Origin: CAYYYA01 sp964487895 | Lineage (GTDB): Bacteria; Patescibacteriota; Patescibacteriia; UBA1558; 2-01-FULL-52-15 | NCBI GenBank assembly: GCA_964487895.1 | Contig: CAZASM010000020.1 | Location: forward strand, 1-16,795 | Direction of reading: 5' to 3' | DNA length: 16,795 nucleotides | Notes under the pieces: model-generated | Told to the model about the DNA's origin: nothing | The model's input: the letters and a program-made list of their open reading frames with translations, nothing else | Databases searched by the model: none | Shown here: piece after piece, positions 1 through 6,194 of the stretch | Layout of the letters: each line of letters starts with the position of its first letter | Position numbering within the stretch: the stretch's first letter is position 1 | Position numbers and translations under genes: made by a program

Positions 1-1
1 C

Positions 2-2182
2 GCGGACACTTTTCTAGAAAAGTGTCATGTCTCAGAAATGATTGCGGAGTACATAGTACTGGCCGAGGCGATTAAAATACCCATGACACTACGTCCGTAC
101 CAATACTATGCAGTACGCGCCATTGAAACTCGGGTGCGTGAATCTGATAAGAATGGCTATATTTGGCATACGACGGGATCAGGCAAGACTTTAACCTCGT
201 TTAAGGCTAGTCAAATACTTTCGCGAATGCCCGAGGTAAAGAAGGTTCTCTTTGTGGTAGATCGCAAGGACTTGGATATTCAAACAACTCAGGAGTTTAA
301 TTCTTTCTCCGATGGAGCCGTCGATGGTACCAATAATACAAAAAGTTTGGTAAAGCAGTTAGAAGATAAAAATAGAAAGCTCATTGTCACGACTATTCAG
401 AAGCTCGATATCGCCATTGGGCGCGAAGCGCACTTGAAACACTTTGATTATTTAGCTAATGAAAAAGTAGTAATTATTTTTGATGAATGTCATCGTAGTC
501 AGTTTGGACAGACGCACGCCAGAATCAAAAGTTTCTTCAAGAAGGCTCAGCTTTTTGGCTTCACCGGCACGCCTATATTTGCCGATAATAATGTCGGTGG
601 AGTTACCACCGTTGATGTATTTGGTGAATGTCTACATAAGTATATTATTACCAACGCTATCTCTGATAACAATGTACTCGGTTTTGCCATTGAATATGTT
701 GGTAAATATACCCAAAAAGATCCAGATACACTAGATGCTGATATTTTCGCTGAGACAATGGTTGAAGGTATTAATACTAAGGAAGTACTAGAAAGTGGTG
801 ACAGATTGAATAAAATTACTGACTATATCTTGGCTGACTGGAAGCGAAAAACCAAACAAGGTAAATTTAACGCTTTGTTTGCCGTTTCTTCTATTGAAGT
901 ATTAAAGAAATATTATACCTTACTCAAAGCTAAAAAAGCAGAAGATTTTTCTATTGCCACAATTTTCACCTACAAAGCCAATGAAGATGAGAGTTCTGAT
1001 ATGCTTGATGTTGATATCTTTGCTGACGACGGCGAGGCTATTGATAAACACTCGAGAGATTTCCTGGAGGATTGTATCAAGGAATACAATAAACGATTTT
1101 TGACTAATTTTTCTACCGAGCGTTTCTATGATTATTACAGAGATTTACAAAAGCGGATTAAGAATAAGGAAATTGATTTGACCATAGTCGTAAATATGTT
1201 TTTGACTGGTTTCGATAGCCCACGGCTAAATACTCTCTACATAGATAAGAACCTACGTTATCATGGACTGATTCAGGCCTACTCACGAACAAACCGTCTT
1301 TTAAATTCTGATAAGCCACACGGCAATATTATTTCCTTTAGAAATCTAAAAGAAGCAACCGATAGGGCACTAGCACTCTTTGGTGATGAAAATGCCAAAG
1401 AAATTGTATTCAAAAAGCCATATGAAGTACAGAAAAAAGAATTTGAGGACAAGCTAGCTGAATTACGAGCTAAGGTTCCAACTGTGGCTAGTTGTGATGA
1501 TCTTCAGGGAGAAGAGCAGCAGGCTGGCTTTATACAAACATTCCGAGATTTACTACGAATCAAGTCATCATTGGAAACATTTGCCGACTTCTCGTTTAAG
1601 AATCTTGGAATAACCGAGCAAGAGTTTTATGATTACCAGAGCAAATACTTAGATGTTTATGAAGATCGTAAAAATAATGCTACAGGACCCGAATCTATCT
1701 TAGATCAGATTGATTTTGAAATAGAGCTTACTATTCGGGACATTATTAATTTTGACTACATCATTCAGTTAATTGCTGGGTTAAAAAATATCAGCTCTAA
1801 CGTAGTACGTCAGAAAAAAACTGAAGAAATCTTACGTCTATTTGATAGAGACGTTCAAATGCGTAAGAAGAAAGATTTGATTAGGAAGTTCATTGAGAAA
1901 AATTTACCAAAGATCAATAAATCTGATGATGTCGAACAGGCATTTAGCAAATTTTGGGCCAGTGAACGTTCCGCAAGCTTGAAAGAAATTGCCGAAAATG
2001 AAAATATCTCAGTTAGAAAGATTGAACATTTAATCGGTGAATATTTGTACACACAGAAACTGCCTAATGGGCAAGACATTGTTGATTTACTACCGGAGGT
2101 GCCTCGCATCAAGGAACGACAGGGAATCATTGATCGCATCAAAAGTGCGGTTGAAAATATAGTTGATATGTTTGAGTGGTAA
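2..2182 (+). CDS. hsdR: Type I restriction endonuclease R subunit (HsdR), 5' end cut by window edge
   Basis: This is the motor and cleavage subunit of a type I restriction-modification complex (HsdR with HsdM and HsdS), which translocates DNA and cuts unmodified DNA at a distance. The reading frame is open to the left window edge; residues ADTFLEKCHVSEMIAEYIVL read straight through the ATG at 38, so that ATG is internal and the real start lies outside. Visible SF2 helicase motifs are LRPYQYYAVRAI (Q-motif-like), Walker A TTGSGKT (about nt 170-190), Walker B DECH (about 482), motif III GFTGTP and motif VI QAYSRTNR (about 1274-1297). The alpha-helical C-terminal half follows. About 726 residues are present against roughly 1000 for the family. 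The missing part is the N-terminal PD-(D/E)xK nuclease domain, presumably off-window, so activity cannot be judged. hsdM and hsdS are probably upstream outside the window (inference). The stop is TAA. Confidence 0.95.
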   Translation, partial: ADTFLEKCHVSEMIAEYIVLAEAIKIPMTLRPYQYYAVRAIETRVRESDKNGYIWHTTGSGKTLTSFKASQILSRMPEVKKVLFVVDRKDLDIQTTQEFNSFSDGAVDGTNNTKSLVKQLEDKNRKLIVTTIQKLDIAIGREAHLKHFDYLANEKVVIIFDECHRSQFGQTHARIKSFFKKAQLFGFTGTPIFADNNVGGVTTVDVFGECLHKYIITNAISDNNVLGFAIEYVGKYTQKDPDTLDADIFAETMVEGINTKEVLESGDRLNKITDYILADWKRKTKQGKFNALFAVSSIEVLKKYYTLLKAKKAEDFSIATIFTYKANEDESSDMLDVDIFADDGEAIDKHSRDFLEDCIKEYNKRFLTNFSTERFYDYYRDLQKRIKNKEIDLTIVVNMFLTGFDSPRLNTLYIDKNLRYHGLIQAYSRTNRLLNSDKPHGNIISFRNLKEATDRALALFGDENAKEIVFKKPYEVQKKEFEDKLAELRAKVPTVASCDDLQGEEQQAGFIQTFRDLLRIKSSLETFADFSFKNLGITEQEFYDYQSKYLDVYEDRKNNATGPESILDQIDFEIELTIRDIINFDYIIQLIAGLKNISSNVVRQKKTEEILRLFDRDVQMRKKKDLIRKFIEKNLPKINKSDDVEQAFSKFWASERSASLKEIAENENISVRKIEHLIGEYLYTQKLPNGQDIVDLLPEVPRIKERQGIIDRIKSAVENIVDMFEW
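5..26. repeat. Perfect 22-bp palindrome inside hsdR
   Basis: Each 11-nt arm (GACACTTTTCT and its reverse complement) matches exactly, centred on TCTAGA. It lies wholly within the hsdR reading frame, encoding DTFLEKC, a family-conserved stretch. It may therefore be a chance product of codon choice, but it shares a GACA...CTAG...TGTC outline with two intergenic palindromes in this window. Confidence 0.6.
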
Positions 2183-2195
2183 TTATGGCTAATAC

Positions 2196-2224
2196 TTGCC
2201 CAAAACCCCCATATCTGCTATACT
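2196..2224 (+). promoter_or_regulatory. Strong sigma70-type promoter for the structured RNA
   Basis: The -35 box TTGCCC (2196-2201) is followed by a 17-nt spacer and the -10 box TATACT (2219-2224). A TG two bases upstream of the -10 makes it an extended -10. The predicted transcription start is about 2231. No ORF begins nearby, so the promoter drives a non-coding leader or RNA. Confidence 0.7.
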
Positions 2225-2230
2225 GTAAGT

Positions 2231-2418
2231 GTAAGTTCTTTATATTAATCAACACTGTAGTCCGTGCAGCTAATTCGGACCGTTTACATCTCTCTTAATT
2301 GAGTAGGCAACTTGGGAAATCTGCGAGGAGCCACATGATCTAAACGACTGACCCTAAACGGTTGGGAGATTTCTATCAGCAGTCGAGCTGGTGTAAATCT
2401 CTTAGCCGTTTTTGTTTT
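2231..2418 (+). ncRNA. Candidate structured RNA or attenuator leader, family not recognised
   Basis: About 188 nt lie between a strong promoter and a long terminator hairpin, with no ORF. Several helices can be drawn by eye. A hairpin GTCCG/CGGAC sits at 2260-2264 and 2276-2280. A closing helix pairs 2281-2290 with 2337-2346 (CGTTTA-c-ATC with GAT-c-TAAACG). The terminator hairpin is 2356-2411. Its loop CAGTCG (2380-2385) is complementary to CGACTG (2345-2350), a possible pseudoknot. TAAACG occurs twice (2341-2346 and 2356-2360 as TAAACGGT from 2355). The second copy, which is the 5' arm of the terminator, can pair over 8 bp with ACCGTTTA (2279-2286), giving an antiterminator alternative. I could not match it to tmRNA, SRP RNA, RNase P, T-box, ykkC, ZTP or fluoride motifs. 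It may be an independent small RNA (the size would suit 6S) or a riboswitch-like leader for the HD gene at 2488. Confidence 0.55.
2356..2418 (+). terminator. Long intrinsic terminator of the structured RNA
   Basis: A 17-bp stem pairs 2356-2372 with 2395-2411. It runs AAACGG with CCGTTT, then UUGG with UUAG through G-U wobbles, then GAGATTT with AAATCTC. The 22-nt loop has its own CAGC/GCTG pairing. A T-rich TTTGTTTT tract follows. The stem is unusually long for a simple terminator, which suits a regulated attenuator or the 3' end of a stable RNA. Confidence 0.7.
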
Positions 2419-2472
2419 GCCCCAAGCAAGACAACTTGAAAGGAGTTTCTAGGTTCAGAATTCTAATTAATC

Positions 2473-2478
2473 TATAAT
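2473..2478 (+). promoter_or_regulatory. Perfect -10 box (TATAAT) 9 nt before the HD-hydrolase start
   Basis: TATAAT ends 9 nt before the ATG at 2488, so transcription from it would start at or within a few nt of the start codon (a near-leaderless mRNA). No good -35 box is visible at 16-18 nt upstream. It may be a weak secondary promoter independent of the upstream attenuator. Confidence 0.4.
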
Positions 2479-2487
2479 TAAATTACT

Positions 2488-3309
2488 ATGAAAACTATAT
2501 CAAAACTACCATCATTCATGCCCCTCAGTACCAATCTACTACGAGCCATCAGCTTCGCTACCCTGACTCATGAAATTAACCAAAAACAAAAGCGCAAAGG
2601 CAAAGATATTGCCTACATTACTCACCCTCTGACCGTTGGCCTGATACTGGCACACGCTGGTGCTAGTGAAGACGTCATCATCGCTGGTATCTTGCATGAT
2701 GCCATAGAGGATAGCACGCCGGAGAACAAGGTCACTAGTGAAATGATCGCTGAGAAGTTTGGTCAGTCGATAGCCGATCTAGTCCTCAGTGTGACCGAAC
2801 AGAATAAAGATTTACCGTGGGCAGAACGTAAGTCCGAAGCGCTACGCCATATTCCTTCTTTCTCCCATGACTCCCTACTAGTGAAGTCAGCCGACGTTCT
2901 AGCCAATGGCACAGAGCTAGTCGCTGACCACAAGCACGACGGTGATACGATATTTGACCGCTTCAACGAATCTAAGCCGAATATACTGCTCAATCAGATC
3001 AGAGTATTACAAGCCATTGTCGCCCAGTGGCCAGAGAATCCACTGGTGAAAGATTTGCGGTTTTTGGCTAGTGATCTACAGATGATCGGGGCTATTAGCT
3101 TCATGCAGATGGAGCGAGCTCCTATTATCCAACATCGGGATTATGACCGGGCTCAAACTCTCACCTGCCCCATCTGTCATTGGAGTGGAACACCTGAGAC
3201 TGCTGGAGGGGAGTATTATGACGCCTTATTCGATATTTCCTGCCCTTTCTGCGACAAGATGCTTCTGATCGTGGAGTACGCTCTAGCTAGCCCTAGGCCA
3301 ACCTCCTAA
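2488..3309 (+). CDS. HD-domain (p)ppGpp hydrolase-like protein with C-terminal zinc ribbon
   Basis: This is a 273-aa cytosolic protein resembling the hydrolase half of RelA/SpoT or stand-alone MESH1 enzymes, which remove pyrophosphate from (p)ppGpp using Mn2+. Metal-site motifs are visible: THP (His46), HDAIED (His70, Asp71, Glu74, Asp75) and VKSADVLAN (Asp136, Asn140). No synthetase or TGS domain follows. Instead residues 227-255 carry CPIC and CPFC, a four-cysteine zinc ribbon not typical of MESH1. The start at 2488 lacks a Shine-Dalgarno sequence but sits 9 nt after a TATAAT; ATG 2518 (MPLSTN) is an alternative. The gene stands alone behind a promoter-leader-terminator region that may control it by attenuation. 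The HD fold is clear; the substrate is inferred, and another nucleotide is possible. Confidence 0.8.
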   Translation: MKTISKLPSFMPLSTNLLRAISFATLTHEINQKQKRKGKDIAYITHPLTVGLILAHAGASEDVIIAGILHDAIEDSTPENKVTSEMIAEKFGQSIADLVLSVTEQNKDLPWAERKSEALRHIPSFSHDSLLVKSADVLANGTELVADHKHDGDTIFDRFNESKPNILLNQIRVLQAIVAQWPENPLVKDLRFLASDLQMIGAISFMQMERAPIIQHRDYDRAQTLTCPICHWSGTPETAGGEYYDALFDISCPFCDKMLLIVEYALASPRPTS

Positions 3310-3310
3310 A

Positions 3311-3339
3311 TTGCCTTTTTGGGGCGAAAGTGGGATGAT
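3311..3339 (+). promoter_or_regulatory. Possible promoter of the GIY-YIG / FtsK-gamma operon
   Basis: TTGCCT (3311-3316), a 17-nt spacer and GATGAT (3334-3339, 4 of 6 matches to TATAAT) stand 11 nt before the ATG at 3351. The gap after the HD gene is only 41 nt, so readthrough from that gene is the alternative. Confidence 0.3.
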
Positions 3340-3350
3340 TGGGATACCTT

Positions 3351-3761
3351 ATGATCAAATTTTCCAAGTGGTATCAATGGAAAGATCGAGCAGATTTTGT
3401 GGGGATTAAAAATCCTGGAGTGTATGTAATTGCCCGTGACGAACCTAAGAAAAAATTATCTCTTTCAGACGATAAAATCGTCTATATCGGCGAAACCTGT
3501 GGTAATCTGCGTCATAGATTAAGACAATTCAACTACTCTGCTAGTACTGGTAAGGGGCGACACAGTGGGGGCAAGACATATTATCGAAAAAATCATGGCC
3601 GATTTAAAATACTCAAACTTGATAATCTCTACGTAGCCATGCTGGCCATACCCAAGAGCAAAAATGATATTTGGTTTTCCCAGGTTCGTCTGCAAGAACG
3701 ACACGCTATTCATACCTACACTCTGCGACACAAACATATTCCACCGTGTAACAAGAAATAA
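3351..3761 (+). CDS. GIY-YIG domain nuclease-like protein
   Basis: This small protein (136 aa from ATG 3351) is dominated by a GIY-YIG endonuclease fold, which uses a single metal to cut DNA. The signature elements appear in order: GVY (23-25), VYIG (44-47), LRHRLRQF (Arg54, Arg56 or Arg58 as the catalytic arginine), a glutamate in LQERHA (Glu116) and a terminal asparagine in PPCNKK (Asn134). There is no attached DNA-binding domain. A TTG start at 3339 would add four residues (MGYL); I prefer ATG 3351. It is the first gene of a tight operon, with the next ATG 1 nt after its stop. The cellular role is unknown: repair, restriction of incoming DNA or processing of taken-up DNA are all possible. 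Confidence 0.7.
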   Translation: MIKFSKWYQWKDRADFVGIKNPGVYVIARDEPKKKLSLSDDKIVYIGETCGNLRHRLRQFNYSASTGKGRHSGGKTYYRKNHGRFKILKLDNLYVAMLAIPKSKNDIWFSQVRLQERHAIHTYTLRHKHIPPCNKK

Positions 3762-3762
3762 T

Positions 3763-4200
3763 ATGACGGATACTAAAACTGATGTCATAGTGAATAACCT
3801 AGTTGAAAAACTCCTCTCCGCTCCTCGGGTGACTTTAGCTCATTTCACAACCTACAAAAAACGCCATAAATCATTTTGCCTTGATTTCAAAGAATTAAAT
3901 GCTGCGGACGAATACAACTTAGCTTCCTATGCTTATGATCGGAGTTATTATATCGACGGTCTATCAACCGACGAACACAAAGCAGTAGTCTCTATCGGTG
4001 AACATATAATCTTAGGCGCCTTTATTCTAGCTAAGCGAGACTATGAATCCGCTATCCCTACTTTCTATGACACTATACTAGATGATTGTCTGGAGCACTT
4101 TACATTGACTGATGAAAATAGAGAATTTTTGCTGGCCAATAGGCAATTACCGTATTTCAACGACTGCGTGACTGAAGCTCTCAGATTAGCAAATAAATAA
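3763..4200 (+). CDS. Hypothetical protein, second gene of the GIY-YIG operon
   Basis: This 145-aa acidic, soluble-looking protein (MTDTKTDVIVNNLVEKLL...) has no signal peptide or membrane segment. I do not recognise a family. It looks mainly alpha-helical and contains YNLASYAYDRSYYIDG and FILAKRDYESAIPTFYD stretches. A longer frame opens at ATG 3664, but that would overlap the GIY-YIG gene by 98 nt. ATG 3763 lies 1 nt after the preceding stop and fits the operon spacing. Downstream the gap is 6 nt. Co-translation with the nuclease suggests a partner or modulator, but nothing in the sequence proves it. Confidence 0.7.
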   Translation: MTDTKTDVIVNNLVEKLLSAPRVTLAHFTTYKKRHKSFCLDFKELNAADEYNLASYAYDRSYYIDGLSTDEHKAVVSIGEHIILGAFILAKRDYESAIPTFYDTILDDCLEHFTLTDENREFLLANRQLPYFNDCVTEALRLANK

Positions 4201-4206
4201 TAACCT

Positions 4207-4536
4207 ATGACAAACTTTGAAAACATCATGATTATCATCAGTAGTATAACGTTAGGTTTGTTAATCATCGCTGTCTATCTGCTGATTAGGTTATATATCT
4301 TTGCCAAAGAGACAAAGACTAACTTCAAACTGGAGAAACATGATGAATTGTATTATCAAGAGGTCATTAATTTATTTCAACATACTCGACATGCCTCTGC
4401 CACGATGCTACAAGCACGACTAAGGATTGGTTATGCCCAAGCAGCGCGTATTATGGAAGAAATGGAAGCTCGTGGTGTGGTTGGGCCAGCCATTGATGGC
4501 AAGCTTAGAGAGGTTTTGATTGATAAAGATAGATAA
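4207..4536 (+). CDS. Membrane-anchored FtsK-gamma (winged-helix) domain protein without the motor
   Basis: This 109-aa protein has two parts. Residues about 8-32 form one hydrophobic membrane helix (IMIIISSITLGLLIIAVYLL), followed by a charged linker (AKETKTNFKLEKHDELYY). Residues about 46-105 match the C-terminal gamma domain of FtsK/SpoIIIE: ATMLQARLRIGYAQAARIMEE then EARGVVGPAIDGKLREVL. In FtsK this winged helix reads polar DNA motifs (KOPS) and activates XerCD. The RecA-like alpha/beta motor, normally several hundred residues, is absent. The gene starts cleanly between neighbours, so it is not an obvious fragment. The expected topology tethers a sequence-reading DNA-binding domain to the inside of the cytoplasmic membrane. 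The role is inferred only: a chromosome or plasmid tether, or a regulator. The domain call is confident. Confidence 0.85.
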   Translation: MTNFENIMIIISSITLGLLIIAVYLLIRLYIFAKETKTNFKLEKHDELYYQEVINLFQHTRHASATMLQARLRIGYAQAARIMEEMEARGVVGPAIDGKLREVLIDKDR

Positions 4537-4538
4537 AT

Positions 4539-5384
4539 ATGAAAAAATCCCTACCAATTCTATTAATTATTTTACTGCTAATAGCTGCTGGCGCAGTTTG
4601 GCTTTTGACCAGAAAGACCGTGCCCCAGCCGATCATATCCACCTTCGAAGAATGCGCCGCAGCTGGTTATCCTATTTTAGAAACCTATCCCGAACAATGT
4701 CGGACTCCTGACGGCAAGTCATTTACCAAGGTGGTGAAGGCGACTGGGACAGAATTTGGTAGCCCAGTAACTCTACGTCGGGATGAACCAACGAAATTCA
4801 GCGATGGCCTGACAGTGACCTTGGTGGCCATCAACGACTCGCGTTGTAAGACTGGAGTGGTATGTATCTGGGCTGGCGAGCTGGCCTATCAAGTGAAACT
4901 GCTGGGTGGAATGATTAATCAGGAAATAGAAATTAAATTGGGTACTATCACGGCCAAGAGCGTGACACAAGATGGCTATACCTTGACCTTGGATAAAGCC
5001 GATGAAAACTCTCTAACTATTACTGTGACGACAGAGTCTGACGCCTTTGATAAAACCGGTCTGGAGACGATGGAGATCTGTAATGCCAAAGCTATCTGTC
5101 ATCAAGGTGCTGTCACCTTCGAAGCTGGTGAAGTAATCAGTATCACCGCTGTTGACGGAGCTGAAATTGGGGTAGAGTTTTCTCAATGTGATGCAGAATC
5201 CTGCTACGTGGAAGATGTCTCTGGTAGAGAGTGGGATTTGGTCTGGATAGTGGAGACTCCAAAGAAAGCACCGACAACTATCTGTACGCAAGATGCCAAG
5301 CTGTGTGCTGATGGATCGTATGTCAGCCGTACGGGTCCGAATTGTGAATTTGCAGCTTGTCCGACAGCTGATGCTACCCAGTAG
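4539..5384 (+). CDS. Membrane-anchored extracytoplasmic Cys-rich protein
   Basis: This 281-aa protein has an N-terminal hydrophobic helix (residues 6-23, after KK) that could be an uncleaved anchor or signal peptide; there is no lipobox cysteine. The outside portion has three recognisable parts. The first is FEECAAAGYPILETYPEQCRT (37-56, split here only for description). The second is a beta-rich domain with DSRCKTGVVCIWAGE (100-114). The third is a C-terminal CTQDAKLCADGS / RTGPNCEFAACP motif (249-274). These short motifs recur, to my knowledge, in secreted proteins of CPR bacteria and some archaea, without a known function. There are twelve cysteines, an even number that suits disulfide bonds outside the membrane. 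It is the last gene of the operon, 2 nt after the FtsK-gamma gene, and is followed by the toxin promoter. Confidence 0.7.
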   Translation: MKKSLPILLIILLLIAAGAVWLLTRKTVPQPIISTFEECAAAGYPILETYPEQCRTPDGKSFTKVVKATGTEFGSPVTLRRDEPTKFSDGLTVTLVAINDSRCKTGVVCIWAGELAYQVKLLGGMINQEIEIKLGTITAKSVTQDGYTLTLDKADENSLTITVTTESDAFDKTGLETMEICNAKAICHQGAVTFEAGEVISITAVDGAEIGVEFSQCDAESCYVEDVSGREWDLVWIVETPKKAPTTICTQDAKLCADGSYVSRTGPNCEFAACPTADATQ

Positions 5385-5393
5385 TACCTCCAA

Positions 5394-5421
5394 TTGACAG
5401 CATTATCTGGTTTGTTAGAAT
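5394..5421 (+). promoter_or_regulatory. Promoter of the HigB/HigA-like module
   Basis: A perfect -35 TTGACA (5394-5399), a 16-nt spacer and -10 TAGAAT (5416-5421) precede the toxin gene. The predicted leader of about 43 nt contains the hairpin at 5435-5462. Confidence 0.7.
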
Positions 5422-5434
5422 ATAGGCTACATAT

Positions 5435-5462
5435 AAAACAGGGGAATAATAATCCTTGTTTT
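5435..5462 (+). promoter_or_regulatory. Leader hairpin before the toxin gene
   Basis: AAAACAGGGG (5435-5444) pairs with TCCTTGTTTT (5453-5462) through 10 bp in RNA, including two G-U pairs, around an 8-nt A/T loop. A T-rich stretch (TTTTATTTTG) follows, so it could act as an attenuator. It closely resembles the hairpin at 7432-7453 before the transposase. Confidence 0.5.
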
Positions 5463-5470
5463 ATTTTGTT

Positions 5471-5776
5471 ATGGATTTAGTCATTTTACCCAGTGTAGAA
5501 AAATTTATTAATCATCTAGATAAAGGCCTAACAGCGGAAACTGTGAGCCTGTTACGATTACTGAGGACGGAGGGTAATACTATAAAAATGCCCTATAGTA
5601 AGCCCTTAGGAAGCGGCTTATTTGAATTACGCGGACGCAGTAAAAGTGCGATCCGCTATTTCTACATATTCAAATACGGGCAAGCGGTTATAGTGCATGG
5701 CTACATTAAAAAAAGCCAAAAAACGCCTCTTCGAGAACTAAAACTCGCTCACCGTCGTATATCAAGCTTGACCTAA
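5471..5776 (+). CDS. higB: HigB/RelE-type toxin (Gp49-like family)
   Basis: This 101-aa basic protein belongs to the RelE/ParE superfamily, in the HigB (phage Gp49-like) branch whose members cut mRNA at the ribosome. The hallmark core KPLGSGLFELRGR (44-56) is followed by RYFYIFKYGQAVIVHGYIKKSQKTP (62-86), the usual basic catalytic face, and a C-terminal helix RELKLAHRR. A TTG at 5456 would extend it by five residues (MFYFV); ATG 5471 fits family length better. Gene order is toxin first, then antitoxin, as in hig modules. A strong promoter and a leader hairpin lie upstream. The stop codon abuts a candidate operator. Sequence supports an intact toxin; activity is not shown. Confidence 0.85.
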   Translation: MDLVILPSVEKFINHLDKGLTAETVSLLRLLRTEGNTIKMPYSKPLGSGLFELRGRSKSAIRYFYIFKYGQAVIVHGYIKKSQKTPLRELKLAHRRISSLT

Positions 5777-5795
5777 TATAACATATGCGTTATAT
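5776..5795. promoter_or_regulatory. Candidate antitoxin operator between toxin and antitoxin genes
   Basis: There is an inverted repeat ATATAAC (5776-5782), a 6-nt spacer, then GTTATAT (5789-5795). It overlaps the last base of the toxin stop codon and abuts a TATAAT (5795-5800) just before the antitoxin ATG at 5804. The arrangement suits binding by the dimeric XRE antitoxin to control its own expression. A GTTATAAC with the same half-site core recurs at 6105-6112, after the antitoxin stop. Confidence 0.45.
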
Positions 5796-5803
5796 ATAAT
5801 TAT

Positions 5804-6094
5804 ATGAAGAAACAAATAAAATTGATACCCTGGGAAAAGGTGGAAAAGCAACTACTTAAGAACCCTGAGGTTAGACGTTTGGTTAAGGAATTAGAACCGG
5901 AATATGCCTTAATCCGTCAATTAATCAGACTACGTGTATCTCAAGGTCTCACCCAGAAGCAATTAGCCAAAAAGCTCGGCACCAAGCAGTCCGCTATCTC
6001 CCGTCTTGAACGTGGCAATCTCAGCACCACACTGCGGTCGTTTTATAAAATTGCCCGAGCTCTCGATGCTGAGTTGAAGATAACAGTGAAATAG
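5804..6094 (+). CDS. higA: HigA-type antitoxin (XRE family helix-turn-helix)
   Basis: This 96-aa protein pairs with the toxin upstream. Residues about 37-92 form a Cro/C1-type helix-turn-helix: LRVSQGLTQKQLAKKLGTKQ, then SAISRLERGNLSTTLRSFYKIARALDAEL. The N-terminal 36 residues (IPWEKVEKQLLKNPEVRRLVKELEPEY) form a helical arm that in this class often contacts the toxin. The expected function is to neutralise HigB and repress the operon. The start codon follows the toxin stop by 27 nt and has no Shine-Dalgarno sequence; TATAAT lies immediately before it. Confidence 0.88.
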   Translation: MKKQIKLIPWEKVEKQLLKNPEVRRLVKELEPEYALIRQLIRLRVSQGLTQKQLAKKLGTKQSAISRLERGNLSTTLRSFYKIARALDAELKITVK

Positions 6095-6194
6095 GCTTAG
6101 CGTTGTTATAACGACAGATTTCTGCCATGCTGACCTTTTGTTATTCTTCTTCCAAATCTCTTAATTCTTCTTTCTTCATTCTTAATTTCCTTTT

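Noticed and set aside
38..2182. hsdR starting at ATG 38
   Set aside because: The frame is open to the left edge and the residues before ATG 38 match the conserved HsdR sequence, so this ATG is internal.
2441..2446. AGGAGT as ribosome binding site for the HD gene
   Set aside because: It lies about 40 nt before the ATG at 2488, and no start codon at a proper distance opens a useful frame.
3664..3762. Upstream start (ATG 3664) for the 145-aa protein
   Set aside because: It would overlap the GIY-YIG gene by 98 nt; ATG 3763 lies 1 nt after its stop and fits the operon.
4520..4711. 63-aa plus-strand ORF overlapping the surface-protein start
   Set aside because: Out of frame with two good genes, no motif; a shadow of the real coding frame.
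5456..5470. TTG 5456 as toxin start
   Set aside because: It would start inside the leader hairpin; ATG 5471 gives the normal HigB length.
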